Below, piece after piece: positions 50,578 to 59,446 of a stretch of DNA of 64,000 nucleotides (the stretch's first letter is position 1; each line of letters opens with the position of its first letter). The DNA comes from Viridibacterium sediminicola (GTDB lineage: Bacteria; Pseudomonadota; Gammaproteobacteria; Burkholderiales; Rhodocyclaceae): positions 186,001-250,000 of the forward strand of contig NZ_JBDIVE010000002.1 of assembly GCF_039631295.1 (NCBI RefSeq), written 5' to 3'. The notes beneath the pieces are model-generated. The model saw nothing but the letters and a program-made list of their open reading frames with translations, was not told where the DNA came from and made no database searches. Both the position numbers and the translations under genes were made by a program.

Positions 50578-51504
50578 ATGAAGGTTTCAGTGATCGGGAT
50601 GGGTGCCGTCGGCACCGAGATCGTCGGCTATCTTTTGAATCTGAGCGGGGTGAGCGAGATTGTTGCGGTCGACCGCAACCATGCCAAGGCCGAAGCCGAG
50701 ATATGGGACTTTGCCCACACCACGGCCTTCACCTACACCAAGAACCCGGCGCTGATCGCCGGCGATTACGCCGCCACGGCGGACAGCGATATCGTCGTCA
50801 TCACCGCGGGCGCCCAGCTGCAAGCGGGCCAGACGCGCGACGACCTGACGCGCATCAACAGCGGCATCATGCGCACGATCATCGCCGATGTCGAACGCCA
50901 TTCGCCCGGCGCCGTGGTCATCAATGTCACCAATCCGGTCGATGTGATGACCCAGGTGATGCTGCGCGCCTCATCCTACCCGCGCCAGCGCCTCATCTCA
51001 GCCGGCACCTTGATCGATACGGCGCGTCTGCTGCGCATCATCAGCGAGCATCTGCAGCTGGACCCGAAGAACATCGTCGGCTACCTGCTCGGCGACCATG
51101 GCGCCACCGGCTTCGTGCCCTGGAGCCTGTGCAATGTGTGCGGGCTCGATGTCGATAGCTACTGCCGCCTCAACGATCTGCCCTTGCTCGACAAGGCCGC
51201 GATCCGCCAGCAAACGCTGGATGCCGGCTTTCGCATCTTCGAGCGCAAAGGCAATACCAATCACGGCATTGCCGCCGCGGTGTTCCGCATCATCCGCGCC
51301 ATCGAAGCCAACGAGCACTCCGTATTGCCGGTCGGCACCTTGCTGCAAGGCGAATACGGCGTCGCTGATCTGGTCATGAGCGTGCCCTGCGTGGTCAATC
51401 GCCAAGGCGTGCAGAAGATCCTCGCCTATACCTTCACGGCCGAGGAACAGGCTGCATTCAAGGCTTCAGAGCAGCACCTGCGCCAATTGCTGGCGCTGAC
51501 CTGA
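50578..51504 (+). CDS. L-lactate/malate dehydrogenase-family protein
   Basis: A 308-residue NAD-dependent 2-hydroxyacid dehydrogenase of the LDH/MDH fold. NAD-binding glycine motif GMGAVGTEIVGYLL, with Asp in VAVDRN favouring NAD. Substrate-loop segment AGAQLQAGQTRDDL, then NVTNPVDVMTQV, GTLIDTARLLRI, the catalytic His in LGDHGATGFVPWS, and VPCVVNRQGVQKI. At the position that is Gln in lactate and Arg in malate dehydrogenases the loop has Leu (GAQLQ), so the substrate is uncertain; bulky or hydrophobic 2-oxo acids are possible. ATG 50578 follows a CAGGAG site. Confidence 0.85.
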   Translation: MKVSVIGMGAVGTEIVGYLLNLSGVSEIVAVDRNHAKAEAEIWDFAHTTAFTYTKNPALIAGDYAATADSDIVVITAGAQLQAGQTRDDLTRINSGIMRTIIADVERHSPGAVVINVTNPVDVMTQVMLRASSYPRQRLISAGTLIDTARLLRIISEHLQLDPKNIVGYLLGDHGATGFVPWSLCNVCGLDVDSYCRLNDLPLLDKAAIRQQTLDAGFRIFERKGNTNHGIAAAVFRIIRAIEANEHSVLPVGTLLQGEYGVADLVMSVPCVVNRQGVQKILAYTFTAEEQAAFKASEQHLRQLLALT

Positions 51505-51515
51505 AGCCATCCTGC

Positions 51516-52307
51516 TCAGAAGCGGTACATGTAGCCCATGCCGAAGATAGGCTGGGTGCGCTTGTCCACCAGCGGGCTATCGACGATGCTGTTGCCCAAG
51601 CGACGAACGCCAGCGTCAAGCGAGAGGGATTGATGCTTGTCGATGGCATAGCCAAGGCGCAGCGAAGTGCTCAGGTTGAGCGTCGCACGACCATCATAGG
51701 CAGCCCGGTCAAGCCTCGCTTCGGCGGCCTCGACGCCGTAGTAGTAATCCACATACTTGGCGCTCAACCAGTTCATCGACAGACGCGGCTCAAGACTCCA
51801 GGGCCCCTGGCGGAAGCTGTGCGCCACACTCAAGGAAGCCTGCGTGCCCTTGCTGTACGCGGAAGCGTCCATCAGCGCCTCGGCCGCCACATCGACCAGC
51901 GCGGTGCGCCACAGCAGGCTTGGCCCAACCCAGACACTGCCCTTGCGCTTGTTCATGCCATCCAGAATGTCGGCATCGGATGATTTATAGCCATCGCCCA
52001 GCGCAAGACGTGTGCGCAAGGCAAAAGAAACGGCGCCAAGGCTGCCGGCCTTCACGTCAATCCCGGTCCCCGCCACACGCACCCAGCGGTTGTCGTAGTA
52101 GAAGTTCGGCAACACCTTGAGTCGGGTATCGGCACCGCTATAAGCCTTTTTCTGCACGCCAAGGCCAAGCCCCAGGCCCCAGCCTGCGCTCGGGCCGGCG
52201 TTGCTGACGGGCTCGCTGCTCGCCTCGGCGGCATGCAGCTGAACATTCAAAGATGTGAAGCACAGCGCGCCAAACACAGCACGCGTAAAGAAAGCCCGGA
52301 TAGTCAT
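51516..52307 (-). CDS. MipA/OmpV-family outer-membrane protein
   Basis: A 263-residue outer-membrane beta-barrel. The signal peptide MTIRAFFTRAVFGALCFTSL ends near LHA-AEA. MipA/OmpV signatures are GWGLGLGLGVQKKAYSGADT and KVLPNFYYDNRWVRV, and the C-terminus IFGMGYMYRF ends in Phe as barrels do. ATG 52307 begins the signal peptide; a longer frame upstream is rejected. The family includes murein-hydrolase scaffolds and small porins, and the function here is open. Confidence 0.88.
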   Translation of the reverse strand: MTIRAFFTRAVFGALCFTSLNVQLHAAEASSEPVSNAGPSAGWGLGLGLGVQKKAYSGADTRLKVLPNFYYDNRWVRVAGTGIDVKAGSLGAVSFALRTRLALGDGYKSSDADILDGMNKRKGSVWVGPSLLWRTALVDVAAEALMDASAYSKGTQASLSVAHSFRQGPWSLEPRLSMNWLSAKYVDYYYGVEAAEARLDRAAYDGRATLNLSTSLRLGYAIDKHQSLSLDAGVRRLGNSIVDSPLVDKRTQPIFGMGYMYRF

Positions 52308-52425
52308 AAGTCGATTCCTGTCTGCGCAGCGGCCACCCTGTGCGACCGACCTTACGCTGCGGACTTTGGCCACAATGCCGCCGAATGGTTCAGCCCGCCA
52401 CGCAAACAAGCTGATCCGGCAAGCG

Positions 52426-54057
52426 CTAGGGCGCGCTCAGCAAACCAAGTGAGGCGAGAAATGCACGTGTCTCTGCGCGCCATTTATCAGGCTGGTGATA
52501 GATGAAATGCCCATCACGCGCTATCGCCGGATACAGCAGCAGCTTCGCCTGTCCGCCTGCGGCAGCGTACGCCGCGTACGCGGCGCGAATGGTCTCGGCC
52601 GTATAGCGGCTATCGTTCTCAGCGAAGATCCATAACGAGGGCGGTGTAATGCTCTTGCCCAACACTTCAAAGACACTCACCATGCCCTCATTGAGGCCTT
52701 TGGCGGTCTCCCCGGTGGGCGTATCGGTACGGCCACCCGAGAAATTGATGATCGCCTTGACGCCTTCGACCGGTGGTTCCATCAGCCCCAGACAGGCAAC
52801 CGCAAAGCCGCCGGCAGACTGCCCTGCCATCACCACGCGGCTTGCATCCACCTGCGGCAGACCGCGCACGAAATTCAAGGCGGCCAACCCCTCTTGCAGG
52901 TGTGCCTTGCCTTTTTCGAGCAGGCCCGTCGCGGGCCCGATAAAGATGCCACCGGAGCCGGAAAAACGCCGGTAGATGCCATCTGAACGGCCAACGCCCG
53001 GGCGTGCGGGAATCGCAACGACAAAACCCATGGCCAGGAATTCATTGGCCATCACCATGTCACGAAACCGCAGATGCCGCCGCAGGCTGGGCGAATCCTC
53101 CACGTCACCATGATTGAAGACCAGCAAGGGGAAAGGCCCCTTCCCTGGCGGTGTAAAGACGCTCACTTCAATTTTGTTTTTGCCGAACAAGCCCCGGCTC
53201 GCCCCTTCCACCATGAACACCGATTCGTCATAGGAGAGTGCTGCCGGATTGGCCCCCAGGCTTGCCGGCGCCGATTCACCTGCGATCCAGCGCGAGAGCA
53301 GATCGGCATACTCTGCATCCAGACCGACCAGGCCGGTATTGGAATTGGTCACGCAACGCGGCTGTCGCTCGGGGCGCGCGTGCCCCGCCCCGACAAACTG
53401 CCAATGCGCAGCGGCCGCAACTTCACGCGCTTCCGGCGTGGGCGTGAGATCGCACCAATGACTGAGCGGCTGGATGACCAGACCACGCGTTTTGATGCCG
53501 CTCAGTGAGTCATCACGGTGAATCCCCAGCTGCCCGCTGGTAATGACATAGCCATCAACACCCGATATGCGCTCTCGCGCAGCGTAAATGAGCGAGGTGG
53601 CGCCCGCAATATAACCGTGGAGGACCACCGGCACACCTGGCAAGCGCTTGTGCGCTTCCGCCACCAGCGCCTCAATATCGCGTAGATGCGTGTAGCTTTC
53701 GCGCCAGTTGAAATCGATGCCGCCACTGCGATCCGATGGCGCAGCGGGCGTCAGGATGGCGATTCCCTTGTCCAGCAGACGCTGGCGTACGCGGTTCAGC
53801 GGCGTGGTCGGCTGGCCATAACTGACTGCACCGCCTTCGTATTTGATGAGATCCTTGGTATTGCCGGTATCGAAGGAAATCAGCACTGCGCTGGGCCGCA
53901 CGGCGGGCAGATCAGCGAGCACCGGAAGGCTCACCGCTTTGCCCTCCTCATCGCTACGCGTGGCCAGCGTCCATAATTCAGGCGCTGCCCAAAGCGGCGC
54001 AGCGCCCGCGAAGCTCAAGACAAAAACGAACAGAATCCGCAAGAAACGGCAGCGCAT
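52426..54057 (-). CDS. Exported tandem alpha/beta-hydrolase protein
   Basis: A 543-residue secreted protein. The signal peptide (about residues 1-25) ends near WAA-PEL. It appears to hold two alpha/beta-hydrolase-like halves. The N-terminal half (about 40-270) has VVLHGYIAGATSL where the nucleophile elbow should be; position 150 is Ile instead of Ser, so it is probably inactive. The C-terminal half (about 290-540) has an intact elbow MAGQSAGGFAV (Ser414), an acidic residue in FAENDSRYTAE and a likely catalytic His in RDGHFIYHQP. FNHGDVEDSP may form the oxyanion loop. It may be an esterase or dienelactone-hydrolase-like enzyme; the substrate is unknown. Confidence 0.8.
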   Translation of the reverse strand: MRCRFLRILFVFVLSFAGAAPLWAAPELWTLATRSDEEGKAVSLPVLADLPAVRPSAVLISFDTGNTKDLIKYEGGAVSYGQPTTPLNRVRQRLLDKGIAILTPAAPSDRSGGIDFNWRESYTHLRDIEALVAEAHKRLPGVPVVLHGYIAGATSLIYAARERISGVDGYVITSGQLGIHRDDSLSGIKTRGLVIQPLSHWCDLTPTPEAREVAAAAHWQFVGAGHARPERQPRCVTNSNTGLVGLDAEYADLLSRWIAGESAPASLGANPAALSYDESVFMVEGASRGLFGKNKIEVSVFTPPGKGPFPLLVFNHGDVEDSPSLRRHLRFRDMVMANEFLAMGFVVAIPARPGVGRSDGIYRRFSGSGGIFIGPATGLLEKGKAHLQEGLAALNFVRGLPQVDASRVVMAGQSAGGFAVACLGLMEPPVEGVKAIINFSGGRTDTPTGETAKGLNEGMVSVFEVLGKSITPPSLWIFAENDSRYTAETIRAAYAAYAAAGGQAKLLLYPAIARDGHFIYHQPDKWRAETRAFLASLGLLSAP

Positions 54058-54156
54058 TGCTCCTCCCCAATTCAGCTTGTCATGGTTTTGCCATCAGCAT
54101 ATCAGGAAGCGCGCACCCCGCGCTTTGATCCACGCCCAAGCCCCTGCAAGACGCGT

Positions 54157-54948
54157 CTATTGGCTGCGCTGGCGTCTTTGCTCGAACAGGCAGATCGCAG
54201 CAGCAGCCGCCACGTTGAGGGACTCGGTCCCGCTGGCCATCGGGATCTGCGCCAGACGCGTGGCGCACGCCAGCACTCCGGCACTGAGTCCGCGCCCTTC
54301 CGAACCAAACATCCAGGCGACGGGGGGACGCAGATCGATGGCAAAGAGGTTTTCGGCACGCGGGTCCAGCGCTGTGGCAAGGATCTCGCCGGGCCATTGC
54401 GCCAGCAGCTCATCCAAGGCAACGTGCTCGTGGATCTGCAGCACGAAATGTGCGCCCATACCCGCGCGCAAAACCTTCGGCGACCAGGCCTGCGCGCACT
54501 GCGCACTCAGGAACACCTGCTGGATACCGGCCGCCGCCGCAGTGCGCAACAGCGTGCCGAGATTGCCGGCATCCTGCACGCCTTCGAGCAACAGGATGTC
54601 GCCCGTCGCGCCTGCAAACGATACGGCAGCAGGAACAGGCAGCGCGATCTCGGCCAGGACGCCGCTGGGCGTTTCAACCGGGCTGAGCTGGCGCAGCAAG
54701 GCGTCGGAGAGTTCAAGCAGCTCGCAGCTGGGCGGCAGGCGTTCGAGCAAGGCCGTGACGAGTTCCTGCGTTTGGGCGCGCGCGCCGAGCACCACGCGGC
54801 GTGGCGCAATGCCGGCATCGAGAGCTGCGCGCAGCAAGTGATCGCCATCGAGCAGACTCGCAGCCTGCTCGCGGCGATAGCGCGCATCCTCGACCAGTGC
54901 ACGCAAATGCTTGAAGAGCGGATTGTCGCGAGACTGGATGAGCTTCAT
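54157..54948 (-). CDS. TrmH-family (SpoU) RNA 2'-O-methyltransferase
   Basis: A 263-residue SPOUT-class methyltransferase. The N-terminal substrate-binding domain (KLIQSRDNPLFKHLRALVED, LLDGDHLLRAALDAGI) precedes the catalytic knot domain. Motif 1 is LLLEGVQDAGNLGTLLRTAA, motif 2 includes WMFGSEGRGLS and motif 3 is IPMASGTESLNVAAAAAICL. All three are intact. It probably methylates a ribose in 23S rRNA or tRNA; the exact nucleotide cannot be assigned. It lies 7 bases from rnhB on the same strand. Confidence 0.92.
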   Translation of the reverse strand: MKLIQSRDNPLFKHLRALVEDARYRREQAASLLDGDHLLRAALDAGIAPRRVVLGARAQTQELVTALLERLPPSCELLELSDALLRQLSPVETPSGVLAEIALPVPAAVSFAGATGDILLLEGVQDAGNLGTLLRTAAAAGIQQVFLSAQCAQAWSPKVLRAGMGAHFVLQIHEHVALDELLAQWPGEILATALDPRAENLFAIDLRPPVAWMFGSEGRGLSAGVLACATRLAQIPMASGTESLNVAAAAAICLFEQRRQRSQ

Positions 54949-54954
54949 CGCGGC

Positions 54955-55539
54955 TCAGTCGAACAAACGCTTCTGCGACACGGCTGCGCGCACGGGGCCG
55001 AAACTCAGGCGGTGATGCGGTGTCGGCCCCAGACGTGCCAGCACCTCAAGATGCATGGCCGTCGGATAGCCCTTGTGCTGCTCGAATCCGTATTCTGGAT
55101 ACTGCTGATGCAAAGCCACCAGCTGGGCATCGCGATGCGTCTTGGCCAGAATGGAGGCGGCGGAGATAGCCGGCTCGGTGGCATCGCCTTTGACAATCGC
55201 CCGCGCCGCCATCTGCAAACCCGGCGGTATGCGATTGCCATCGATGAGCGCTTCGCCCGGCTGCCGGGACAGGCCTTCGATGGCGCGGCGCATCGCCAGC
55301 ATGGTGGCATGCAGGATATTGAGCCGGTCGATCTCTTCAACACTGGCCTCGGCAATTGACCAGGCCAGTGCGTCGCGCTTGATCAGCGGCGCGAGTCGGT
55401 CACGCGCCGCTTCGGAGAGCTTCTTGGAATCCGCCAGGCCGGCAATCGGCCGCGCCGGATCGAGGATCACCGCTGCCGCGACGACCGCACCGCAGAGCGG
55501 GCCACGGCCGGCTTCATCGACGCCGCAGACGAGCATCAT
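54955..55539 (-). CDS. rnhB: Ribonuclease HII
   Basis: A 194-residue type 2 RNase H that removes ribonucleotides and RNA from RNA-DNA hybrids. The N-terminal catalytic motif VCGVDEAGRGPLCGAVVAAA and later ADSKKLSEAARDRLAPLI, AEASVEEIDRLNILHATMLA, ALIDGNRIPP and AASILAKTHRDAQL are typical. The start overlaps the lpxB stop (ATGA at 55539), in the usual lpxA-lpxB-rnhB order. A second ATG at 55536 is equally possible. Confidence 0.96.
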   Translation of the reverse strand: MMLVCGVDEAGRGPLCGAVVAAAVILDPARPIAGLADSKKLSEAARDRLAPLIKRDALAWSIAEASVEEIDRLNILHATMLAMRRAIEGLSRQPGEALIDGNRIPPGLQMAARAIVKGDATEPAISAASILAKTHRDAQLVALHQQYPEYGFEQHKGYPTAMHLEVLARLGPTPHHRLSFGPVRAAVSQKRLFD

Positions 55540-56675
55540 CGGCGTCTCAGCAAGGGCAGAATGGCCTGCGCAGCGCGCTCGGCATGGCCCTGTCGCAAGC
55601 TCTGGTGCATGGTATCGAAGCGCTCGCTCAGCGCACGGCAGGCCTCGCGGTCGTACAGCCATTTCTCGATGGCTGCCGCCATAGCGGCCGGATCGACGGC
55701 GTCCTGGATGAATTCCGGCACCAGCATTTCGCGCGCGAGGATATTGGGCAAGCCGACGTAAGGCAGATAGGCCAGGCGCTTCATGATCTGGTAGGACAGA
55801 TTCGCCAGACGATAGGCAATCACCATCGGGCGTTTGAGCAGGGCCGCCTCCAGCGTCGCCGTGCCGCTGGCCACCAGCACCACATCGGCAGCGCGCATCG
55901 CGTCATGCGAATGCCCGAACAGGATGCGGATCGGCAGATCCTGCGCCTGCGCGCGGTAGATCGCCGCCTCGAAAATCTCGCGGGTGTGACGCGTCACCAT
56001 CGGCACCAGAAAACGCAGTGTGCTATCCGACTCATAGAGGCGCTGTGCCGTCGCGACAAAGCTGTCAGCCAGACGGCTGACCTCGCCATTGCGACTACCC
56101 GGCAGCATCGCCACGATGCGCGCATCGGGCGCCAGGCCCAGCAATTCGCGCGCGCCGGCTTGATCAGAATGCAGCGGGAATTCGTCGGCCAGCGGGTGGC
56201 CGACAAAGTGCGCCTGCACGCCGTGACGGGCGTACAAGGCCGGTTCGAAGGGGAACAGGCATAGCACGCAATCGGCTGCGCGCTTGACCTTGAACACGCG
56301 CTTGCCACGCCAGGCCCAGATCGAGGGGCTGATGTAATGCACGGTCGGCACGCCTGCGCCACGCAGTTTCTCTTCCAGCCAGAGATTGAAGTCCGGCGCG
56401 TCGACACCGATGAAGAGATCCGGCGGATCCGCCTTGAGGCGCTTGAGCACTTGCTTGCGGATGCCGGAGAGCTCGCGATAGCGCTTGAGCGCATCGACGT
56501 AGCCGTTGACTGCCAGGGTCTCGGCCGGCCACCAGGCCTCAAAGCCCTCCGCCTCCATCTTCGGGCCACCGATGCCGCAGAACTTGAGCTGCGGCAGATG
56601 CTGGCGCAAGGCGCGCATCAGATGGCTGGCCAGCAAATCGCCCGAAGCTTCCCCCGCCACCATGGCAATGCGCAT
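55536..56675 (-). CDS. lpxB: Lipid-A-disaccharide synthase
   Basis: A 379-residue GT19 glycosyltransferase that condenses UDP-2,3-diacylglucosamine with lipid X in lipid A synthesis at the inner face of the cytoplasmic membrane. It begins MRIAMVAGEASGDLLASHLM; FCGIGGPKMEAEGFEAWWPA, LFIGVDAPDFNLWLEEKLRG, VHYISPSIWAWRGKRVFKVK and HFVGHPLADEFP follow, all diagnostic. It is 18 bases after lpxA. Confidence 0.97.
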   Translation of the reverse strand: MRIAMVAGEASGDLLASHLMRALRQHLPQLKFCGIGGPKMEAEGFEAWWPAETLAVNGYVDALKRYRELSGIRKQVLKRLKADPPDLFIGVDAPDFNLWLEEKLRGAGVPTVHYISPSIWAWRGKRVFKVKRAADCVLCLFPFEPALYARHGVQAHFVGHPLADEFPLHSDQAGARELLGLAPDARIVAMLPGSRNGEVSRLADSFVATAQRLYESDSTLRFLVPMVTRHTREIFEAAIYRAQAQDLPIRILFGHSHDAMRAADVVLVASGTATLEAALLKRPMVIAYRLANLSYQIMKRLAYLPYVGLPNILAREMLVPEFIQDAVDPAAMAAAIEKWLYDREACRALSERFDTMHQSLRQGHAERAAQAILPLLRRR

Positions 56676-56693
56676 GAAGAGCCTCCGCGCGGG

Positions 56694-57464
56694 TCAGCGA
56701 ACGATGCCGCGGCCGGATTCAGCGATGAAATCGCTGAACACCTTCAGCTCGGGCGTCTGGCTGGCCATCTCGGCAATCGCTGCACGTGCCTCATCGAGCG
56801 TCAGGCCCTGGCGATACAGCACCTTGTAGGCACGCTTGATCTGCGCAATCGCTTCGGGCGTGAAACCGCGCCGTTTGAGACCTTCGCTATTGATGCCATG
56901 CGGTGCCGAGGGATTGCCCGAGGCCGTGACATAGGGCGGCAGATCCTGCAGCAGCACGGTGCTGACGCCGCAGAAGCTGTGAGCACCAATACGCACGAAC
57001 TGATGCACGCCGGTAAAACCGCCCAACGTGACCCAGTCGCCAACGATGACGTGGCCGGCCAGGGTCGCGTTGTTGGCAAAAGTCGTGTGATTGCCGACAT
57101 GACAATCGTGTGCGATGTGCACGTAGGCCATGATCCAGTTGTCGCTGCCGACACTGGTCAGCCCGCCCGCGCCCGGCACGCCGAGGTTGAACGAGCAGTA
57201 CTCACGGATGACATTGCGGTCACCGATGGTGAGCAAGGTCGGCTCACCCTTGTACTTCTTGTCCTGCGGCACTTCGCCGATCGAGCAGAACTGGAAGATC
57301 TGGTTGTCACGACCGATCGTGGTGTGCCCATCGATGACCACGTGCGACGCCACACGCGTGCCGTCGCCAATGCGCACATGCTCGCCGATGATCGAATACG
57401 GCCCGACGCTGACGCCCTCGCCCAGCTCAGCCTTGGGGTGGATGATCGCGGTCGGATGAATCAT
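56694..57464 (-). CDS. lpxA: UDP-N-acetylglucosamine acyltransferase
   Basis: A 256-residue left-handed beta-helix acyltransferase, the first step of lipid A synthesis. It begins MIHPTAIIHPKAELGEGVSV with the hexapeptide repeat pattern. The catalytic His lies in the MAYVHIAHDCHVGN segment, and GGFTGVHQFVRIGAHSFCGV is also typical. ATG 57464 overlaps the fabZ stop (ATGA) and gives the family N-terminus. Confidence 0.97.
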   Translation of the reverse strand: MIHPTAIIHPKAELGEGVSVGPYSIIGEHVRIGDGTRVASHVVIDGHTTIGRDNQIFQFCSIGEVPQDKKYKGEPTLLTIGDRNVIREYCSFNLGVPGAGGLTSVGSDNWIMAYVHIAHDCHVGNHTTFANNATLAGHVIVGDWVTLGGFTGVHQFVRIGAHSFCGVSTVLLQDLPPYVTASGNPSAPHGINSEGLKRRGFTPEAIAQIKRAYKVLYRQGLTLDEARAAIAEMASQTPELKVFSDFIAESGRGIVR

Positions 57465-57907
57465 GGATTTTGCCGGATTGCGCACATGAGATCGGCTTCT
57501 GCAGCCACTTCACCGTCGACGCGGGCGACACCTTTGTACTTCCAGATGCCACGCATGGTGCGCTGGATCGACACTTCGAAGCGCAGCTGATCACCAGGCA
57601 CAACGGGGCGCTTGAAACGCGCATTGTCGATGCCGGCGAAGTACAACACCGAGTTCTCGTCGGGAATCATGTTCTGCGTCTTGAACGAGAGGATCGCAGC
57701 TGCCTGCGCCATCGCTTCAAGAATCAGCACGCCCGGCATGACGGGGGCGTGCGGAAAGTGCCCATTGAAGAACTCTTCATTGATGGTGACGTTCTTCAAG
57801 GCGTGAATGGTTTCACCCACGACAAGTGATTCGACACGATCAATCAGCAGAAACGGGTAACGGTGCGGGAGGTAGTTCTTGACCTCCAGGATGTCCATCG
57901 CGCTCAC
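57461..57907 (-). CDS. fabZ: 3-hydroxyacyl-[acyl-carrier-protein] dehydratase FabZ
   Basis: A 148-residue hot-dog-fold dehydratase of fatty-acid elongation that balances precursor between lipid A and phospholipids. Motifs are LPHRYPFLLIDRVESL, FFNGHFPHAPVMPGVLILEA (catalytic His and Glu) and PVVPGDQLRFEV. The GTG at 57907, overlapping the lpxD stop and 8 bases after GGAG, fits best. An ATG at 57898 would give a protein three residues shorter. Confidence 0.96.
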   Translation of the reverse strand: MSAMDILEVKNYLPHRYPFLLIDRVESLVVGETIHALKNVTINEEFFNGHFPHAPVMPGVLILEAMAQAAAILSFKTQNMIPDENSVLYFAGIDNARFKRPVVPGDQLRFEVSIQRTMRGIWKYKGVARVDGEVAAEADLMCAIRQNP

Positions 57908-58932
57908 GACTTGCTCTCCAGTTCTTTCAATCGTTTTTCGAGTTGTTTGAGACGGCTGGCCATCTCGTCCAGATGTTTGATGTGCACGGCATTGCGCAGC
58001 CAGTCGTGGTGTTCGATGGCGGGGATGGTCGAGGTGTACATGCCCTTCTCGCTCACCGACTTGCTCATGAACGAGCGACTGGACACCACCACATCATCCG
58101 CCACTTCAATATGCCCCATGATGCCGGCCTGGCCCCCCACCATCACACGCTTGCCGAGCTTGGAGCTGCCCGCCATGCCGGCAAAAGCCGCCATGGCGCT
58201 GTTATCACCCACCTCGCAGTTATGGGCGATCTGGATCAGGTTATCAAGTTTGACGCCGGAGCCGATGACCGTATCGTCCAGCGCGCCGCGATCAATCGTC
58301 GTATTGGCACCGACCTCGACATCATCACCGATGATCGCGCGGCCGATTTGCGGAATCTTTTCCCAGCTGCCGTCCTTGCGTCGCGCAAACCCAAAGCCGT
58401 CACCGCCGATCACCGCACCCGAATGCAGGATGCAGCGCGCGCCGATCTGGCTGCCGGCATAGACCACCACATGCGCGTGCAGCAAGGTGTTGGCGCCGAT
58501 GCGCGCGCCCGCCTCGACCACGCTACCGGGGCCGATGACGACGCCTTCACCGATCTCGCAGCCTTCGCCGACAAAAGCCAACGGCGCCACGCTGACGCTG
58601 GCGGGCAGCTCGGAGAGCACCACTGCGCTGGCGTGCACGCCTTGGTACGGTTGGCTCGGCGGATTGAGCAACTGCGCCACGCGGGCGAAGTACAGATAAG
58701 GATCATCAACGACGATGCTGGTGCCGGGCCATGCGCCCGCCAGGCTACGCGGCAGGATCACCGCTGCGGCAGCGGTACTCTCCAGCGCCTTGCGATATTT
58801 GGCATGCACGACAAAACCGATCTCGTCGGCGCCAGCACGGTCCAGCGGCGCCACTTGCGTGATCAGCACGCGCTCGTCACCGGAAATGTCGCCGCCCAGT
58901 GCGTCGACGATACTGCGGATACTCAGGCTCAT
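57904..58932 (-). CDS. lpxD: UDP-3-O-acylglucosamine N-acyltransferase
   Basis: A 342-residue acyltransferase of the third lipid A step. After an N-terminal uridine-binding domain (about 1-100) come hexapeptide repeats (PLAFVGEGCEIGEGVVIGPG, VEVGANTTIDRGALDDTVIG) with the catalytic His in LIQIAHNCEVGDNS. The C-terminal helix (LKQLEKRLKELE) is also typical. It overlaps skp by 4 bases and fabZ by 4 bases. Confidence 0.97.
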   Translation of the reverse strand: MSLSIRSIVDALGGDISGDERVLITQVAPLDRAGADEIGFVVHAKYRKALESTAAAAVILPRSLAGAWPGTSIVVDDPYLYFARVAQLLNPPSQPYQGVHASAVVLSELPASVSVAPLAFVGEGCEIGEGVVIGPGSVVEAGARIGANTLLHAHVVVYAGSQIGARCILHSGAVIGGDGFGFARRKDGSWEKIPQIGRAIIGDDVEVGANTTIDRGALDDTVIGSGVKLDNLIQIAHNCEVGDNSAMAAFAGMAGSSKLGKRVMVGGQAGIMGHIEVADDVVVSSRSFMSKSVSEKGMYTSTIPAIEHHDWLRNAVHIKHLDEMASRLKQLEKRLKELESKS

Positions 58933-59435
58933 TTTGAAGAAGAGGGATCGGCCAACAGCTTGATGACCTTGTCGGTAATATCGATACGCGGGTTGAAGTA
59001 CACCGCGTCCTGCACAATCAGATCGAACTTCTCTGCTTCGGCAACCTGCTTGATGGCCTTGTTGGCGCGCTCCAGCACGCCGGCCATTTCTTCACTCTGG
59101 CGCTGGTTACGATCTTCGAGATACTCACGGCGACGCCGCTGGAAATCACGATTGAGATCGCTGAACTCACGCTCCTTGCCGCGCCGCTCAGTCTCGGGCA
59201 TCAACAGGGAGTTCTTTTCCAGCGCATCCTGCATGGTCTGCAATTGCTTGGCGACACGCTGCAGATCCTGATCGCGCTTCTCGAACTCCTTGTCGAGCTT
59301 TTTCTGCACCCGCTGTGCGGGCGCCGACTCACGCATCAGCTTGTCGGCGTTGACGAAGCCCACGCGCACGAAATCGACCGCCAGCGCAGGCGTGGCCAGC
59401 AGACAAGCGAGAAGGATGAGCGAGAAGCGCTTCAA
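58929..59435 (-). CDS. skp: Periplasmic outer-membrane-protein chaperone Skp/OmpH
   Basis: A 168-residue trimeric chaperone that holds unfolded outer-membrane proteins. The signal peptide (MKRFSLILLACLLATPALA-VDF) is followed by VGFVNADKLMRESAPAQRVQ and a long charged coiled coil (about 45-125). The C-terminal strand FDLIVQDAVYFNPRIDITDK closes the body domain. The start is TTG at 59435, 11 bases after the bamA stop; no ATG fits better. Confidence 0.94.
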   Translation of the reverse strand: MKRFSLILLACLLATPALAVDFVRVGFVNADKLMRESAPAQRVQKKLDKEFEKRDQDLQRVAKQLQTMQDALEKNSLLMPETERRGKEREFSDLNRDFQRRRREYLEDRNQRQSEEMAGVLERANKAIKQVAEAEKFDLIVQDAVYFNPRIDITDKVIKLLADPSSSK

Positions 59436-59446
59436 GGCGGTGCCTA

